A stretch of DNA of 64,000 bases from Sorangium sp051521495. GTDB lineage: Bacteria > Myxococcota_A > Polyangia > Polyangiales > Polyangiaceae. Below the pieces are notes generated by a model. It was not told where the DNA came from and made no database searches. It saw only the letters and a list, made by a program, of their open reading frames with translations. The stretch lies in assembly GCF_051521495.1 (NCBI RefSeq), contig NZ_CP150355.1, forward strand, positions 5,208,001-5,272,000, written 5' to 3'. Below are positions 31,163 through 39,692 of this stretch, one piece after another. Numbering within the stretch: position 1 is the stretch's first letter; every line of letters starts with the position of its first letter. The position numbers and the translations under genes are program-made.

Positions 31163-31597
31163 ATGAGCGACCTGGTCCGCTTCGGCGTCGCGATGGATCG
31201 CGCGCTGCTGGCCGAGTTCGATCGGCGCATCTCCGCGCAGGGCTACGAAAATCGCTCGGAGGCGCTGCGGGATCTGGTCCGCGCGGATCTCACGCGCGCC
31301 GCCTTGGACGAGGGGGCCGAGGTGGCGGCGACGCTGACGGTCGTCTACGCGCCCGAGGTGCGGGAGCTCGTGCTGCGGATCTCCGAGCTGGAGGAGCAGC
31401 GCGCGGGGTCGGTGGTCTCCAGCCTGCTGGTCCGCCTCGACGAGGCCCGGCTGCTCCAGGTGATGGTGCTGAAGGGCCGCGGCGCCGATCTGTCCGAGCT
31501 CGCCGGCCAGCTCGCCGGGGCCAAGGGGGTGCTGTCCTGCGCGCTCACGCCGGCCGCCGCGCTCTCGGAGGCGGCGCGGGGGACGGCGCGCCGGTAG
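31163..31597 (+). CDS. NikR-family ribbon-helix-helix regulator without nickel ligands
   Basis: The 144-residue protein has the NikR architecture: an N-terminal ribbon-helix-helix (VRFGVAMDRALLAEFDRRI, then RSEALRDLVRADL) and a C-terminal ACT-like domain (ATLTVVYAPEVRELVLRI, then VVSSLLVRLDEARLLQVMVLKG). Aligned by eye with E. coli NikR, the ligand motif HVHLDHDRC reads LVRLDEARL here (residues 89-97). His87, His89 and Cys95 are therefore replaced by Leu, Arg and Leu, and the His76 region has no His. It probably no longer senses nickel and may respond to another ligand or be constitutive. It follows the helical repeat gene by 14 nt, and no nickel transporter gene is adjacent. Confidence 0.85.
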   Translation: MSDLVRFGVAMDRALLAEFDRRISAQGYENRSEALRDLVRADLTRAALDEGAEVAATLTVVYAPEVRELVLRISELEEQRAGSVVSSLLVRLDEARLLQVMVLKGRGADLSELAGQLAGAKGVLSCALTPAAALSEAARGTARR

Positions 31598-31711
31598 AGG
31601 GACCCGCGCAGCGCCCCGAGGCTCGCGATGAAGAACGTCACCGCGCGCCGCGACAAACGGCGCCGCGCCGTTCGTGCATGGTTCGGATGGGAGCTCTCCT
31701 AGGCTCCTGAG

Positions 31712-32539
31712 CTACGCGTCGTCCCCGGGGCTGTCAGCCACTTTCACCGTGGTCTTGGGCGGGTCGACGATGAACGTCACGAGGCGCTCCTTGGCCTCGA
31801 ACTCCTGCCGGTAGATCACGGCCGAGCGCTTGTACTTGAAGGGGCCCACGCGCACCCGGTGCCAGAGGCCCCGGCCCTTGACGTACGCCGGCTCGACGTA
31901 CGCCTTGTGCCCTCGGCGCCGCAGGGCCGCGGCGAAATTCTCGGCGTCGGTGGGGTCCTTGAACGAGCTCACCTGAAGCTGGTAGCCACCAGGCCCTCCG
32001 CGCTCGGTCTCGGGCCCCTCCTCGCGGGACACGTGGCGGGCCATCGCCGTGAGCGTGTCGTTCGGGGCGACCTCGCCCCCCGAGGGCCTGAGGACGTTCT
32101 GCGCCGGCAGCGGGACCACGGGCAGCCGGTCCGCGGCAGGCGGCGGGAGGGGCTCCGCGGCGGGCGCCTCGCCGGAGGCCACCGCCTTGGGCGCCCGCGG
32201 ATCGCGCACGGCCTCGAGCGCGGTCGTCGGGTGCGCCGCGTCCGACAGGACGGCGGGGAAGGTCACGTCCTCGCCGATCGTGGCAGGGCGCGGCGCCGGC
32301 GCCACCCCGGCGGGGTGGGTGCGCGCGACCAGATCGCCGAGCGGATCCGCGGTGACCGGCCGCTCGCGGTGCGGGGCCCGCAGGAGCGCCACCGCCGCGA
32401 AAACGATGCACGCCCCACCGAGCGAGGCCAGCACCAGCGCGCCCGCGCGCGACGGGCGAGCCCCGGGATCCTCTTCCTGGATCTCCTCGAGATTCCGCAC
32501 CGTCCCGGTGTCCATGCTCTCGCCTTTGCTGCGCCTCAT
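31712..32539 (-). CDS. SPOR domain membrane protein
   Basis: The 275-residue protein has a short cytoplasmic N-terminus, one membrane helix (residues about 33-53, AGALVLASLGGACIVFAAVALL), a Pro/Ala-rich periplasmic linker and a C-terminal SPOR domain (residues about 185-260, GGYQLQVSSFKDPTDAENFAAALRRRGHKAY, then WHRVRVGPFKYKRSAVIYRQEF). SPOR domains bind denuded peptidoglycan glycans at division sites, so it is probably a septal protein. ATG 32539 has a strong GGAGGAC site 5-6 nt upstream. It is convergent with the NikR-like gene. Confidence 0.87.
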   Translation of the reverse strand: MRRSKGESMDTGTVRNLEEIQEEDPGARPSRAGALVLASLGGACIVFAAVALLRAPHRERPVTADPLGDLVARTHPAGVAPAPRPATIGEDVTFPAVLSDAAHPTTALEAVRDPRAPKAVASGEAPAAEPLPPPAADRLPVVPLPAQNVLRPSGGEVAPNDTLTAMARHVSREEGPETERGGPGGYQLQVSSFKDPTDAENFAAALRRRGHKAYVEPAYVKGRGLWHRVRVGPFKYKRSAVIYRQEFEAKERLVTFIVDPPKTTVKVADSPGDDA

Positions 32540-32871
32540 GCGTCCTCCTCGACCCGTCTACCCTGCCCGATCGTCGACCGACAACTTTCGCGTACCACTT
32601 TATCCTACATCTAGCAGAAGGGGCCGGTCGCTGGGCGGAGCGCTCTCGGGCGAGCGTGCTTTCCGGCGGGGCCGGGCACCCTCGCACGCACGGCGCGCGC
32701 GGGGAAAATTCTCGGCCGGCGCCGGGCGCGCGTTGGCCGGCCGCACGCACGGCTTCGCGTCGCCGGTCCGGTCACGGCGCCTTTGGCGGGCTTCCTCCGC
32801 GGTGAGCCGTCTCGCGACGCTACCGTGATTCAAGGGGACCGGCCGGCCCACGAGGCGTCCGGTCATTCATT

Positions 32872-32923
32872 GCCCTGCGACGAGAACACCACGCGCCGCC
32901 CTGCGACGAGAACACCACGCGCC
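32872..32923. repeat. Two exact tandem copies of a 26-bp unit
   Basis: Copies at 32872-32897 and 32898-32923 are identical and abut without a spacer. The unit begins GCCCTGCGACGAG and ends CCACGCGCC. It lies in non-coding DNA about 300 bp upstream of kup. Confidence 0.85.
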
Positions 32924-33209
32924 CGAGCAGCATGCATGGAGTGCTGGCACGAAGCACCACGGGCCTGGCCTCACGGAAGAACAGGGCATCTGCGTGCGGA
33001 AGTACGAATGTGACTGAAGGTCGATGTCGACGAACCTTGCCAATCCATCTCGGTCCGCCCGCGGCGTCACCGTGCATCTGCTCCGGAGAGTGGACTTCGC
33101 CGACGGCGGATCTTCCCCGATCTCGTCGCGGAGTTTCACCTCCAGGCACCCTGGGCCTGACCTCCACGAGCCTCCGGCTCATTCGATTCATCGGGGCCCA
33201 CCGGCGCGC

Positions 33210-33215
33210 TATGAC
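33210..33215 (+). promoter_or_regulatory. -10 element (TATGAC) of kup, near-leaderless
   Basis: TATGAC predicts +1 at 33222, two bases before ATG 33224. The context CGCTATGACTC followed by GCCC recurs almost exactly at 35423 before another gene. Confidence 0.5.
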
Positions 33216-33223
33216 TCCGCCCC

Positions 33224-35233
33224 ATGGCCCCCTCCGACACCACGGCGCGCCCTCCCGGCGCTCGGCCTGCTCCCCGCGGCGCGACGGATCCCGCAGCGCC
33301 CCGCGACGGCCCGCCGCAGGGCGGCGCGGCCCGACAGGCCGCGGACGGGGCGGCGCACGGCCATCAGGGCGGCAAGGCCGCGCTCGCCCTCGCCGCGCTG
33401 GGGGTCGTCTTCGGCGACATCGGCACGAGCCCGCTCTACGCGCTCAAGGAGTGCGTGAGCGCGACGCACGGGGTCCCGCCGACGCCCGACAACGTGCTCG
33501 GGGTGCTCTCGCTCATCTTCTGGTCGCTGATGATGGTGGTCACGGTCAAGTACGTCACCTTCATCACCCGGGCCGACAACGACGGCGAGGGCGGCATCCT
33601 CGCCCTGCTCGCACTGGTGCCGGAGCGGCTGCGCGAAAGCGGCGCGCAGGGCGTCGGGTGGCTCGCCGGGCTCGTGGTGCTCGGCGCCGCGCTCCTTTAC
33701 GGCGACGGGCTCATCACGCCCGCCATCTCGGTGCTGAGCGCCATGGAGGGGCTCGAGGTGGCGACGACCGAGCTCAGGCCGTACGTCGTGCCGCTCACCT
33801 GCGCGATCCTCGTCGGGCTCTTCAGCGTGCAGCGCTGGGGGACGGCGCGCGTCGGCAAGGTCTTCGGCCCCATCATGGTCCTCTGGTTCACCGCGCTCGC
33901 CGCGCTCGGGCTCGTGTTCATCGCCAGGAACCCGGCAGTGCTCGCCGCGCTGAGCCCCGTACACGCGGCGCGCTTCTTCGCCGCCCACGGCCTCCACGGG
34001 TTCGCGATCCTCGGGTCGGTCGTCCTCGTCATCACGGGCGGCGAGGCGCTCTACGCGGACATGGGGCACTTCGGGCGCGGCCCGATCCGGCTCGCCTGGT
34101 ACGCGGTCGCGCTGCCGGCGCTCGTTCTCAACTACTTCGGTCAAGGCGCGCTCCTGCTTCAGGAACCCGAGGCCGCCGCGAACCCGTTCTTCGCGATGGT
34201 GCCGAAGGGCCCCCTCACCTACGCGCTCGTCGCGCTCGCCGCCATGGCGACCGTGATCGCGTCGCAGGCGCTGATCTCCGGCGCTTACTCGCTCACGCAC
34301 CAGGCCATCCAGCTCGGGTACCTGCCGCGGACGCACGTGCTCCACACCTCGAGCGAGGCCGAGGGGCAGATCTACATTCCCCTGACGAACTGGGCTCTTG
34401 CGGCCGGGTGCCTCGCGCTCGTGCTGATCTTCCAGCAGTCGAGCCGGCTGGCCGCGGCGTACGGCATCGCGGTGACCGGAACGATGGGGATCACGTCGAT
34501 CGTCTACTTCGTGGTGATGCGGCACACGTGGCGTGTCTCGCTCGCGAAGGCGCTGCCGCTCCTGGTCCTGTTCCTCTCGTTCGATCTGCCGTTCTTCGGG
34601 GCCAACCTGATCAAGTTCCTCGAGGGTGGGTACGTGCCGGTGGTCATCGCCGCGGTCCTGTTCGCCATGATGGTGATCTGGAAGCGAGGCCGCGCGATCC
34701 TCACGGAGCGCTTCACGCGCGCGGTCCCCTCGATCGACGCCTTCGTGCGCGATCTCGACGCGGCGTGCCGCGCGCGGGTGCCCGGCACGGCCGTGTTCCT
34801 GAGCTCGCGCGCGGGCAAGACGCCGTACGTGCTGGCCCACCATATCAAGCACAACAAGGTGCTCCACGAGACGGTGGTGCTCTTGACCGTGGTGACGGAG
34901 CACGTCCCGCGGGTCGCCGAGCTGGAGCGCCTCCACGTGACGAGCCTCGACAAGGGGGTTCATCAGGTCGTCATCCGCTCGGGCTTCATGCAGTCGACCG
35001 ACGTGCCGGCCCTCTTGCGGCGCGCCGCGGCCACGCATGGACTGCCCATCGATTTCGCGGACGTGGCGTATTACCTCGGCCGCGAGACCATCCTCGCCAC
35101 CGACAGGGGCCGGATGGGCCGGGTCACCGAGACGATCTTCGCGGTGATGGCGCGGAACGCCGGCGAGGCGCCCGACTACTTCAGGCTACCGCCGGAGCGG
35201 GTGGTGGAGATCGGCGTGCAAGTCGACCTGTAG
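33224..35233 (+). CDS. kup: Low-affinity potassium transporter, Kup/HAK/KUP family
   Basis: The 669-residue inner-membrane protein takes up K+, probably by proton symport. Typical family motifs are LGVVFGDIGTSPLYALKE, then VTVKYVTFITRADNDGEGGI, LYGDGLITPAISVLSAMEG, GGEALYADMGHFGR, NYFGQGALLL and LEGGYVPVVIA. About twelve membrane segments are followed by a cytoplasmic C-terminal region ending ETIFAVMARNAGEAPDYFRLPPERV. The first 45 residues are an unusual Ala/Pro/Gly-rich extension before the usual start. ATG 33224 is supported by the TATGAC element. A stable hairpin follows the stop codon. Confidence 0.95.
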   Translation: MAPSDTTARPPGARPAPRGATDPAAPRDGPPQGGAARQAADGAAHGHQGGKAALALAALGVVFGDIGTSPLYALKECVSATHGVPPTPDNVLGVLSLIFWSLMMVVTVKYVTFITRADNDGEGGILALLALVPERLRESGAQGVGWLAGLVVLGAALLYGDGLITPAISVLSAMEGLEVATTELRPYVVPLTCAILVGLFSVQRWGTARVGKVFGPIMVLWFTALAALGLVFIARNPAVLAALSPVHAARFFAAHGLHGFAILGSVVLVITGGEALYADMGHFGRGPIRLAWYAVALPALVLNYFGQGALLLQEPEAAANPFFAMVPKGPLTYALVALAAMATVIASQALISGAYSLTHQAIQLGYLPRTHVLHTSSEAEGQIYIPLTNWALAAGCLALVLIFQQSSRLAAAYGIAVTGTMGITSIVYFVVMRHTWRVSLAKALPLLVLFLSFDLPFFGANLIKFLEGGYVPVVIAAVLFAMMVIWKRGRAILTERFTRAVPSIDAFVRDLDAACRARVPGTAVFLSSRAGKTPYVLAHHIKHNKVLHETVVLLTVVTEHVPRVAELERLHVTSLDKGVHQVVIRSGFMQSTDVPALLRRAAATHGLPIDFADVAYYLGRETILATDRGRMGRVTETIFAVMARNAGEAPDYFRLPPERVVEIGVQVDL

Positions 35234-35234
35234 C

Positions 35235-35250
35235 GGGCCTGATAAGGCCC
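35235..35250 (+). terminator. Hairpin after kup (GGGCCT-GATA-AGGCCC)
   Basis: A perfect 6-bp stem with a GATA loop starts two bases after the kup stop codon. No U-run follows, so it may end transcription with Rho or protect the 3' end. Confidence 0.4.
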
Positions 35251-35289
35251 CTCATCGATTGGCACTTGGCATTTTTAGCGAGAATTTGA

Positions 35290-35370
35290 ACAGGGAGGCA
35301 GGGAGATTGGTGGGATTTTACTCCCCTTCTCCTCGCCTCCCTGTGAATTTCGCCGGAAAATTCGAGGAGA
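35290..35370 (+). other. Long inverted repeats with a mutually exclusive alternative pairing
   Basis: ACAGGGAGGC (35290-35299) pairs perfectly with GCCTCCCTGT (35335-35344). Inside, GGAGA/TCTCC can extend the stem. Alternatively TCTCCTCG (35328-35335) pairs with CGAGGAGA (35363-35370), which would open the first hairpin. GAATTT/AAATTC (35345-35350/35358-35363) forms a small third stem. The stretch is AT-richer than its flanks. It could be a bidirectional terminator, a small RNA or a switch. Confidence 0.45.
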
Positions 35371-35425
35371 TGTTTCCGGTGGCGGGCGGCGTCACATCGC
35401 CTGGGCTTTCGCGCGCCCGAGGCGC

Positions 35426-35431
35426 TATGAC
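35426..35431 (+). promoter_or_regulatory. -10 element (TATGAC), near-leaderless start
   Basis: TATGAC predicts +1 at 35438, three bases before ATG 35441. It shares CGCTATGACTC plus the following GCCC with the kup promoter. Confidence 0.5.
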
Positions 35432-35440
35432 TCGGCCCTC

Positions 35441-36844
35441 ATGAAGACCCCGCGCATGTGCCGTGTCCTGCCCGCGCTCGGCCTGTCGCTCCTGGGCTGC
35501 GCTTCCGATCCGCGGACCCTCACGGTCGAGGTCGTGCCGGGGCACGAGGCGACCGCCTTCCAGGAGGACCCGCCCGTCACCCGGATCGAGGTGACCGCGA
35601 CGGCGGCCGAGGGCGACGTCACCGTGTCCGCGGCGGCGGCACCGGGCGGCGAGCTCGATTTCGGCGAGATCCCGGCGGAGCGGGCGTACACGTTCGAGGT
35701 GCGCGGCCTCGACGCCGCGGGGGAGACGGTGGTGCGAGGGCGCTCCGCGGCGGGCATCTACCTCGCCGCAGTGACGGGCGATGTGCTGCCGCTCTTCGCC
35801 CAGCGGACCGGCCGGTGGGCGCGGCCGCCGGGCGAGCTCGCCGCGTCGCGCGTCGGCGCGCCCGGGGCGGCGCTCGCGGAGCGCTACCTGTTCCTCACCG
35901 GCGGGGCCGCGGCCGGGGGCGCCGCGGCGGGAGGCGTGGACCCGGCGCGGCTCGACGGGTACGACCTCGCGACGTGGGGCGGGAGCGCCTCCAGCGGCGC
36001 GCTCCCGCGGGCGGCGCGGTCGCTCGTCGTCCGGGGAGACCTGCTGCTCACCCTGGACGACGAGGGCGCGACCTGGACCGACGTCGTGGCAGGGCAGAGC
36101 GCCGAGGCGTCGCTGCCCGAGGGGCTGGGCTCGTTCGCGGAGGTGGCGGGCGGCCGGACGATCGAGGCCTCGGACGGGCGCTCGTTCGTGGTCGGCGCGA
36201 CGCGCGGGGGCCAGGCCGCGGGGGCGCCGGGCGCGCCCTCGGACGCGGTGCTCGTCGTCGGTGCGGACCGGAAGCTCTCCGTGGCGAGGCTCCGCCAGGC
36301 GCGGGCCGGCGCCGCGGCCGTGTGGGTGGAAGGGCTGGGTCTGGTCGTCGCGGGCGGGAGCGCGGACGGCGCGGGGCTGGAGGTGCTCGGCGACGGCGCG
36401 ACAGCGTTCTCGCCCACGGCGTTTCCGCCGGACGCGTCCGAGGGGGCGGGCGCGGCGGTGACCGGTCCCGGGGAGATCGCGCTCGTCGGCGGGGTGAACG
36501 GCGGCGCGGCGGCGCCGACCCGGCGGCTCGCGCCGGGGTGCGCCGCGACCTGCGCGGCCGTGGAGGTCGAGGGTGCCGCGGTGAGCGCGGCCATCGGGAA
36601 CATCGCGGCGTTCGCGCTACCCGGCGGGCGCGTCCTCGCGGTGGGCTCCGAGGCCGGCGAGGACGGGCTGACGCGGAGCTTCCTGGTCGACGTCGCGGCG
36701 GCGCAGGTAGAGGAGCTACCGCTGCGGGAGCCGCGGCGCGGCGCGACCGTGGTGCCCGCGCCGAACGGGACGCTCGCGGTTCTCGGCGGGGTCCACGCGG
36801 ACGGGACGCCGGCGCTGACGATCGAGACGTTCTTCCCAGAGTGA
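35441..36844 (+). CDS. Kelch/beta-propeller-like lipoprotein
   Basis: The 467-residue protein has a lipoprotein signal (LPALGLSLLGCAS, Cys about 20), an Ig-like strand region (residues about 25-105) and then repeated units such as RYLFLTGGAAAGG, GLGLVVAGGSADGAGLEV, GEIALVGGVNGG, RVLAVGSEAGEDG and GTLAVLGGVHADG, which resemble kelch blades. No catalytic site is evident. It is probably anchored to the outer membrane facing the periplasm or surface. The last 240 bp recur with 97% identity at 53722-53963 as a truncated copy in the same orientation, bracketing the intervening 17 kb. Confidence 0.78.
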   Translation: MKTPRMCRVLPALGLSLLGCASDPRTLTVEVVPGHEATAFQEDPPVTRIEVTATAAEGDVTVSAAAAPGGELDFGEIPAERAYTFEVRGLDAAGETVVRGRSAAGIYLAAVTGDVLPLFAQRTGRWARPPGELAASRVGAPGAALAERYLFLTGGAAAGGAAAGGVDPARLDGYDLATWGGSASSGALPRAARSLVVRGDLLLTLDDEGATWTDVVAGQSAEASLPEGLGSFAEVAGGRTIEASDGRSFVVGATRGGQAAGAPGAPSDAVLVVGADRKLSVARLRQARAGAAAVWVEGLGLVVAGGSADGAGLEVLGDGATAFSPTAFPPDASEGAGAAVTGPGEIALVGGVNGGAAAPTRRLAPGCAATCAAVEVEGAAVSAAIGNIAAFALPGGRVLAVGSEAGEDGLTRSFLVDVAAAQVEELPLREPRRGATVVPAPNGTLAVLGGVHADGTPALTIETFFPE

Positions 36845-36848
36845 GCGG
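36611..36848 (+). repeat. Direct repeat, left copy (3' end of lipoprotein gene)
   Basis: Base-by-base comparison with 53726-53963 shows 7 mismatches in 238 positions and no gap. Similarity stops four bases after the stop codon. Confidence 0.9.
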
Positions 36849-37112
36849 GCGACAAGCCGGCTCGCCGGGCCGGCGCAGGCGCACCGGCACGCCTGAGCAT
36901 AGGTATCGCCGAACGGAACCTCGATCACGTACCGGCCGAAGTCCGGCGCCATGCCCGCATACCCATCCATGGCGCGCATGGGTCGGAGCTCCCGGGATAC
37001 GCGCGGGGCGCGTCTTTCACGGTGTCTTCACATACCCAAACAATTCCTTCGTTCGCGTGACACATTTTCGCCACAGGATCTCCATCGACCACGCGAGCAC
37101 GGGAGTGAACCG

Positions 37113-38813
37113 ATGGAGATTAGATTCCTTACGACCACGGCGACGGCCGTTGTGCTGGCCACCGCGGCGCTTCAGGGCTGCGGCGACTCGACCCCTGACG
37201 CCGACGGAACCACGGGGACAACCGCCAGCACGGGGATGGGAGGTGGAGGCGCGGGGGGAGCGGGCTCGGGCGGCGAGGAGGACGACGCCAAGGAGGACCC
37301 CGACTACGATGCTGCGTTTCCGCAGGACCGCGTGCCCCGCCTCGATATCACCATCACGCGGGAGAACTGGCAGGCCATGCTCGACGACATGACCGCCCAG
37401 GTGGGCGCCTTCGGCGAGGGCGGCCTCGGCGTCCCGGGCGAGCCGGGCGGCGCGGGCGGCAGCGCCCCGGGCGGGCCGGGCGGCGCGGGCGGCAGCGCCC
37501 CGGGCGGCGCGGGCGGCAGCGCCCCGGGCGGCCCCGGCGCGCCGCCGCAGGAGCTCTTCGATGCGTGCACCGGGCTCACGCTCGGCGACGCCTGCGCCGC
37601 GCAATTCGCAGGGAACGAGCTCGCGGGGACATGCGCCGAGTACAGCGACGGCAGCCTGTTCTGCCAGCCGAGTGGAGGGCCGGGAGGGGTGGGAGGGCCG
37701 GGAGGCGGCAGCATCGATCTGATCGACGACACGCCCATCTACGTCGAGTGCGACGTCGCGACCGAGGACCGGGAGTGGCATCACGTCGGCATCCGCTTCA
37801 AGGGCAACTCCAGCCTGGCCATGTCCTGGTCGCAGGGCACCTTGAAGCTCCCGCTCCGCCTCTCGTTCGATAAGTTCGAGGGCGATTACCCGGAGATCAA
37901 GGACCAGCGGTTCTACGGCTTCAAGAACCTGAGCCTGGCCAACGGCACGGGGGATCAATCGCTCGTGCGCGAGAAGATCGCGACCGAGATCTTCGCCAGA
38001 GCGGGCGTCCCGTCGCCGGCGACCGCCTTCTACCGGGTCTTCATCGACCACGGAGAGGGGCCCACCTACTTCGGGCTGTACACCGGGATCGAGCTCCCCT
38101 CGGACAAGGTGTTCTTGAAGACCCAGTTCGACAACGACGATGGCAACGTCTACAAGCCCGACGGCGCCGGCGCGACCTGGGCCACGTGGGATCCGGACAC
38201 CCTCGGCAAGGAGAACAACGAGGACGAGGCCGACTTCTCGGACGCGAAGGCGCTCTTCGACGCGCTGCACGCGGACCGGACCGACGCCCCGGCGTGGCGC
38301 GCCGGGCTGGAGGCTCACCTCGACGTCGAGGGCTTTCTGCGCTGGCTCGCCGTCAACACCGTGATCGAGGACTGGGACCAGTACGGCCGCATGGCCCACA
38401 ACTACTTCCTGTACGCGGACGAAGACAGGGACGGCCAGTTCCGGTGGATCCCCTGGGATCACAGCTTCGCGTTCGCGACGAGCGGGGGATTCGGCCAGGG
38501 GCTGTCCCTCTCGCTGGACGAGTTGACCGACGAATGGCCGCTGATCCGCTTCCTCCTCGACGATCCGGTCTACGCCGAGATGTACCGGGACAACCTCGCC
38601 CAGACCGTGCAGGTCGATTACGAGCCGGCCGCCGCCGAGCAGCGCTTCCGCGAGGCGCACGCGCTGATCGCACCGTACGTCGTCGGCCCGGAGGGCGAGA
38701 TCGAGAAACACACCTTCGTGGAATCGGAGGCCTCGTTCAACGATGCCCTGGACGAGCTGATCGCCCACGCCAGCACGCGCCAAGAGGACGTGACCACGTT
38801 CCTCGGGCAGTGA
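37113..38813 (+). CDS. CotH kinase family lipoprotein
   Basis: The 566-residue protein has a lipoprotein signal (ATAALQGCGD) and a Gly-rich spacer with GGAGGSAPGG repeats inserted near residues 105-145. The CotH domain shows VGIRFKGNSSLAMSWSQG (nucleotide-binding region), DQRFYGFKNLSLANGTGDQS, YFGLYTGIEL, NVYKPDGAGATW, MAHNYFLYADEDRDGQFRW and IPWDHSFAF (metal-binding Asp region). Characterised CotH proteins are atypical protein kinases of spore coats and secreted proteins. Here it is an exported kinase, and the next gene encodes a DUF4956 membrane protein 46 bp downstream. ATG 37113 is chosen because the signal peptide starts there; an upstream extension to 36951 lacks one. Confidence 0.9.
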   Translation: MEIRFLTTTATAVVLATAALQGCGDSTPDADGTTGTTASTGMGGGGAGGAGSGGEEDDAKEDPDYDAAFPQDRVPRLDITITRENWQAMLDDMTAQVGAFGEGGLGVPGEPGGAGGSAPGGPGGAGGSAPGGAGGSAPGGPGAPPQELFDACTGLTLGDACAAQFAGNELAGTCAEYSDGSLFCQPSGGPGGVGGPGGGSIDLIDDTPIYVECDVATEDREWHHVGIRFKGNSSLAMSWSQGTLKLPLRLSFDKFEGDYPEIKDQRFYGFKNLSLANGTGDQSLVREKIATEIFARAGVPSPATAFYRVFIDHGEGPTYFGLYTGIELPSDKVFLKTQFDNDDGNVYKPDGAGATWATWDPDTLGKENNEDEADFSDAKALFDALHADRTDAPAWRAGLEAHLDVEGFLRWLAVNTVIEDWDQYGRMAHNYFLYADEDRDGQFRWIPWDHSFAFATSGGFGQGLSLSLDELTDEWPLIRFLLDDPVYAEMYRDNLAQTVQVDYEPAAAEQRFREAHALIAPYVVGPEGEIEKHTFVESEASFNDALDELIAHASTRQEDVTTFLGQ

Positions 38814-38859
38814 CGCACAGGGATCGCTGACCGGCGAGCGCCGCGCGGAAGGGCCAACT

Positions 38860-39543
38860 ATGAACGAGCTGTTCGAACCTGTCATCACCGGGAGCGCCTT
38901 CGAGTGGCGCAGGGCCGTGGTCGCCCTCCTGCTCGCCTTCGGGCTCGGCCAGGTGATCGCCGCCGTGTACATGGCCACCTTTCGCGGCCTGTCGTACGCG
39001 CGGACCACCGTGCATGGGATGGCCATGGGCAGCATCATCACGTGCATGCTGATGCTCGCCGTCGGCGCTAACCTCGCCGCCGGCATCGGCGTCGCGGGCG
39101 GCCTGAGCGTGGTCCGCTTCCGCACCACCATGCGCGATCCGCGCGACATCATCTTCGTCTTCGCGGCGCTCGGCGTGGGGATGGCGAGCGGCCTCCAGGC
39201 CTACGGCACCGCCGTCTCGGGGACGCTGATCTTCGGGGGCGGGGCCGTGCTCCTCCACGTCACGGGCTACGGCGCGCGCCGGCAGCCGGATGGGCTCCTC
39301 CGCTTCGTCGCGCCGCCGGGACAGGGGGTCGAGGAGGCGATCGCCAGGATCCTCCGCGCGCACTGCCGCACGTTCTCGCTGGTAACGCTCCGCGAGGCCG
39401 CGCAGGGGACGCACATGGAGCACGCCTACCAGATCAGCGTCCTCACCCCCGAGCTCCGCACCCCGCTCGTCACCAGCCTCCAAGCCCTCCCGGGGATGCG
39501 CGACGTCTCCCTGCTGCTGCAGGAGCCGACGCTGGATCTCTGA
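38860..39543 (+). CDS. DUF4956 family inner-membrane protein
   Basis: The 227-residue protein has about four membrane segments in residues 15-130 (VVALLLAFGLGQVIAAVYMA, SIITCMLMLAVGANLAAGIG, IIFVFAALGVGMASGLQ, AVSGTLIFGGGAVLLHV) and a soluble C-terminal domain of about 90 residues. Between helices the loop VAGGLSVVRFRTTMRDPRDI is strongly basic and typical of the family. DUF4956 genes are, as far as I recall, repeatedly found beside VTC-type polymerase and CotH genes, which fits here. Its biochemical role is not established; a membrane channel or anchor for the polymerase is an inference. Confidence 0.85.
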   Translation: MNELFEPVITGSAFEWRRAVVALLLAFGLGQVIAAVYMATFRGLSYARTTVHGMAMGSIITCMLMLAVGANLAAGIGVAGGLSVVRFRTTMRDPRDIIFVFAALGVGMASGLQAYGTAVSGTLIFGGGAVLLHVTGYGARRQPDGLLRFVAPPGQGVEEAIARILRAHCRTFSLVTLREAAQGTHMEHAYQISVLTPELRTPLVTSLQALPGMRDVSLLLQEPTLDL

Positions 39544-39692
39544 ATCAGGGGCCTCGGATACCCACGCTCCCGCCGGTCCCTACCGGCTGCTTCTCTGCAC
39601 ACCGCGTGGCGCCAGAGGCCCAGGACGAGCTTTGAGGGCAGTAGACCAGTGCCGTTGATTCATTGCGCTGTTCAGCGCGCGAGGATCCTTCC

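Larger units (their letters stand above)
32540..33223. other. 684-bp intergenic region without a supported gene
   Basis: Short antisense frames cross this region but have Arg/Pro-rich shadow composition and no credible start site. It contains the 26-bp tandem repeat at 32872-32923 and the -10 element of kup at 33210. I see no RNA gene. Confidence 0.5.

Noticed and set aside
32872..32923. CRISPR-like direct repeat
   Set aside because: There are only two copies with no spacer and no cas genes.
32820..33191. Possible minus-strand gene of 123 codons upstream of kup
   Set aside because: The composition is shadow-like, other frames are equally open, and there is no start signal.
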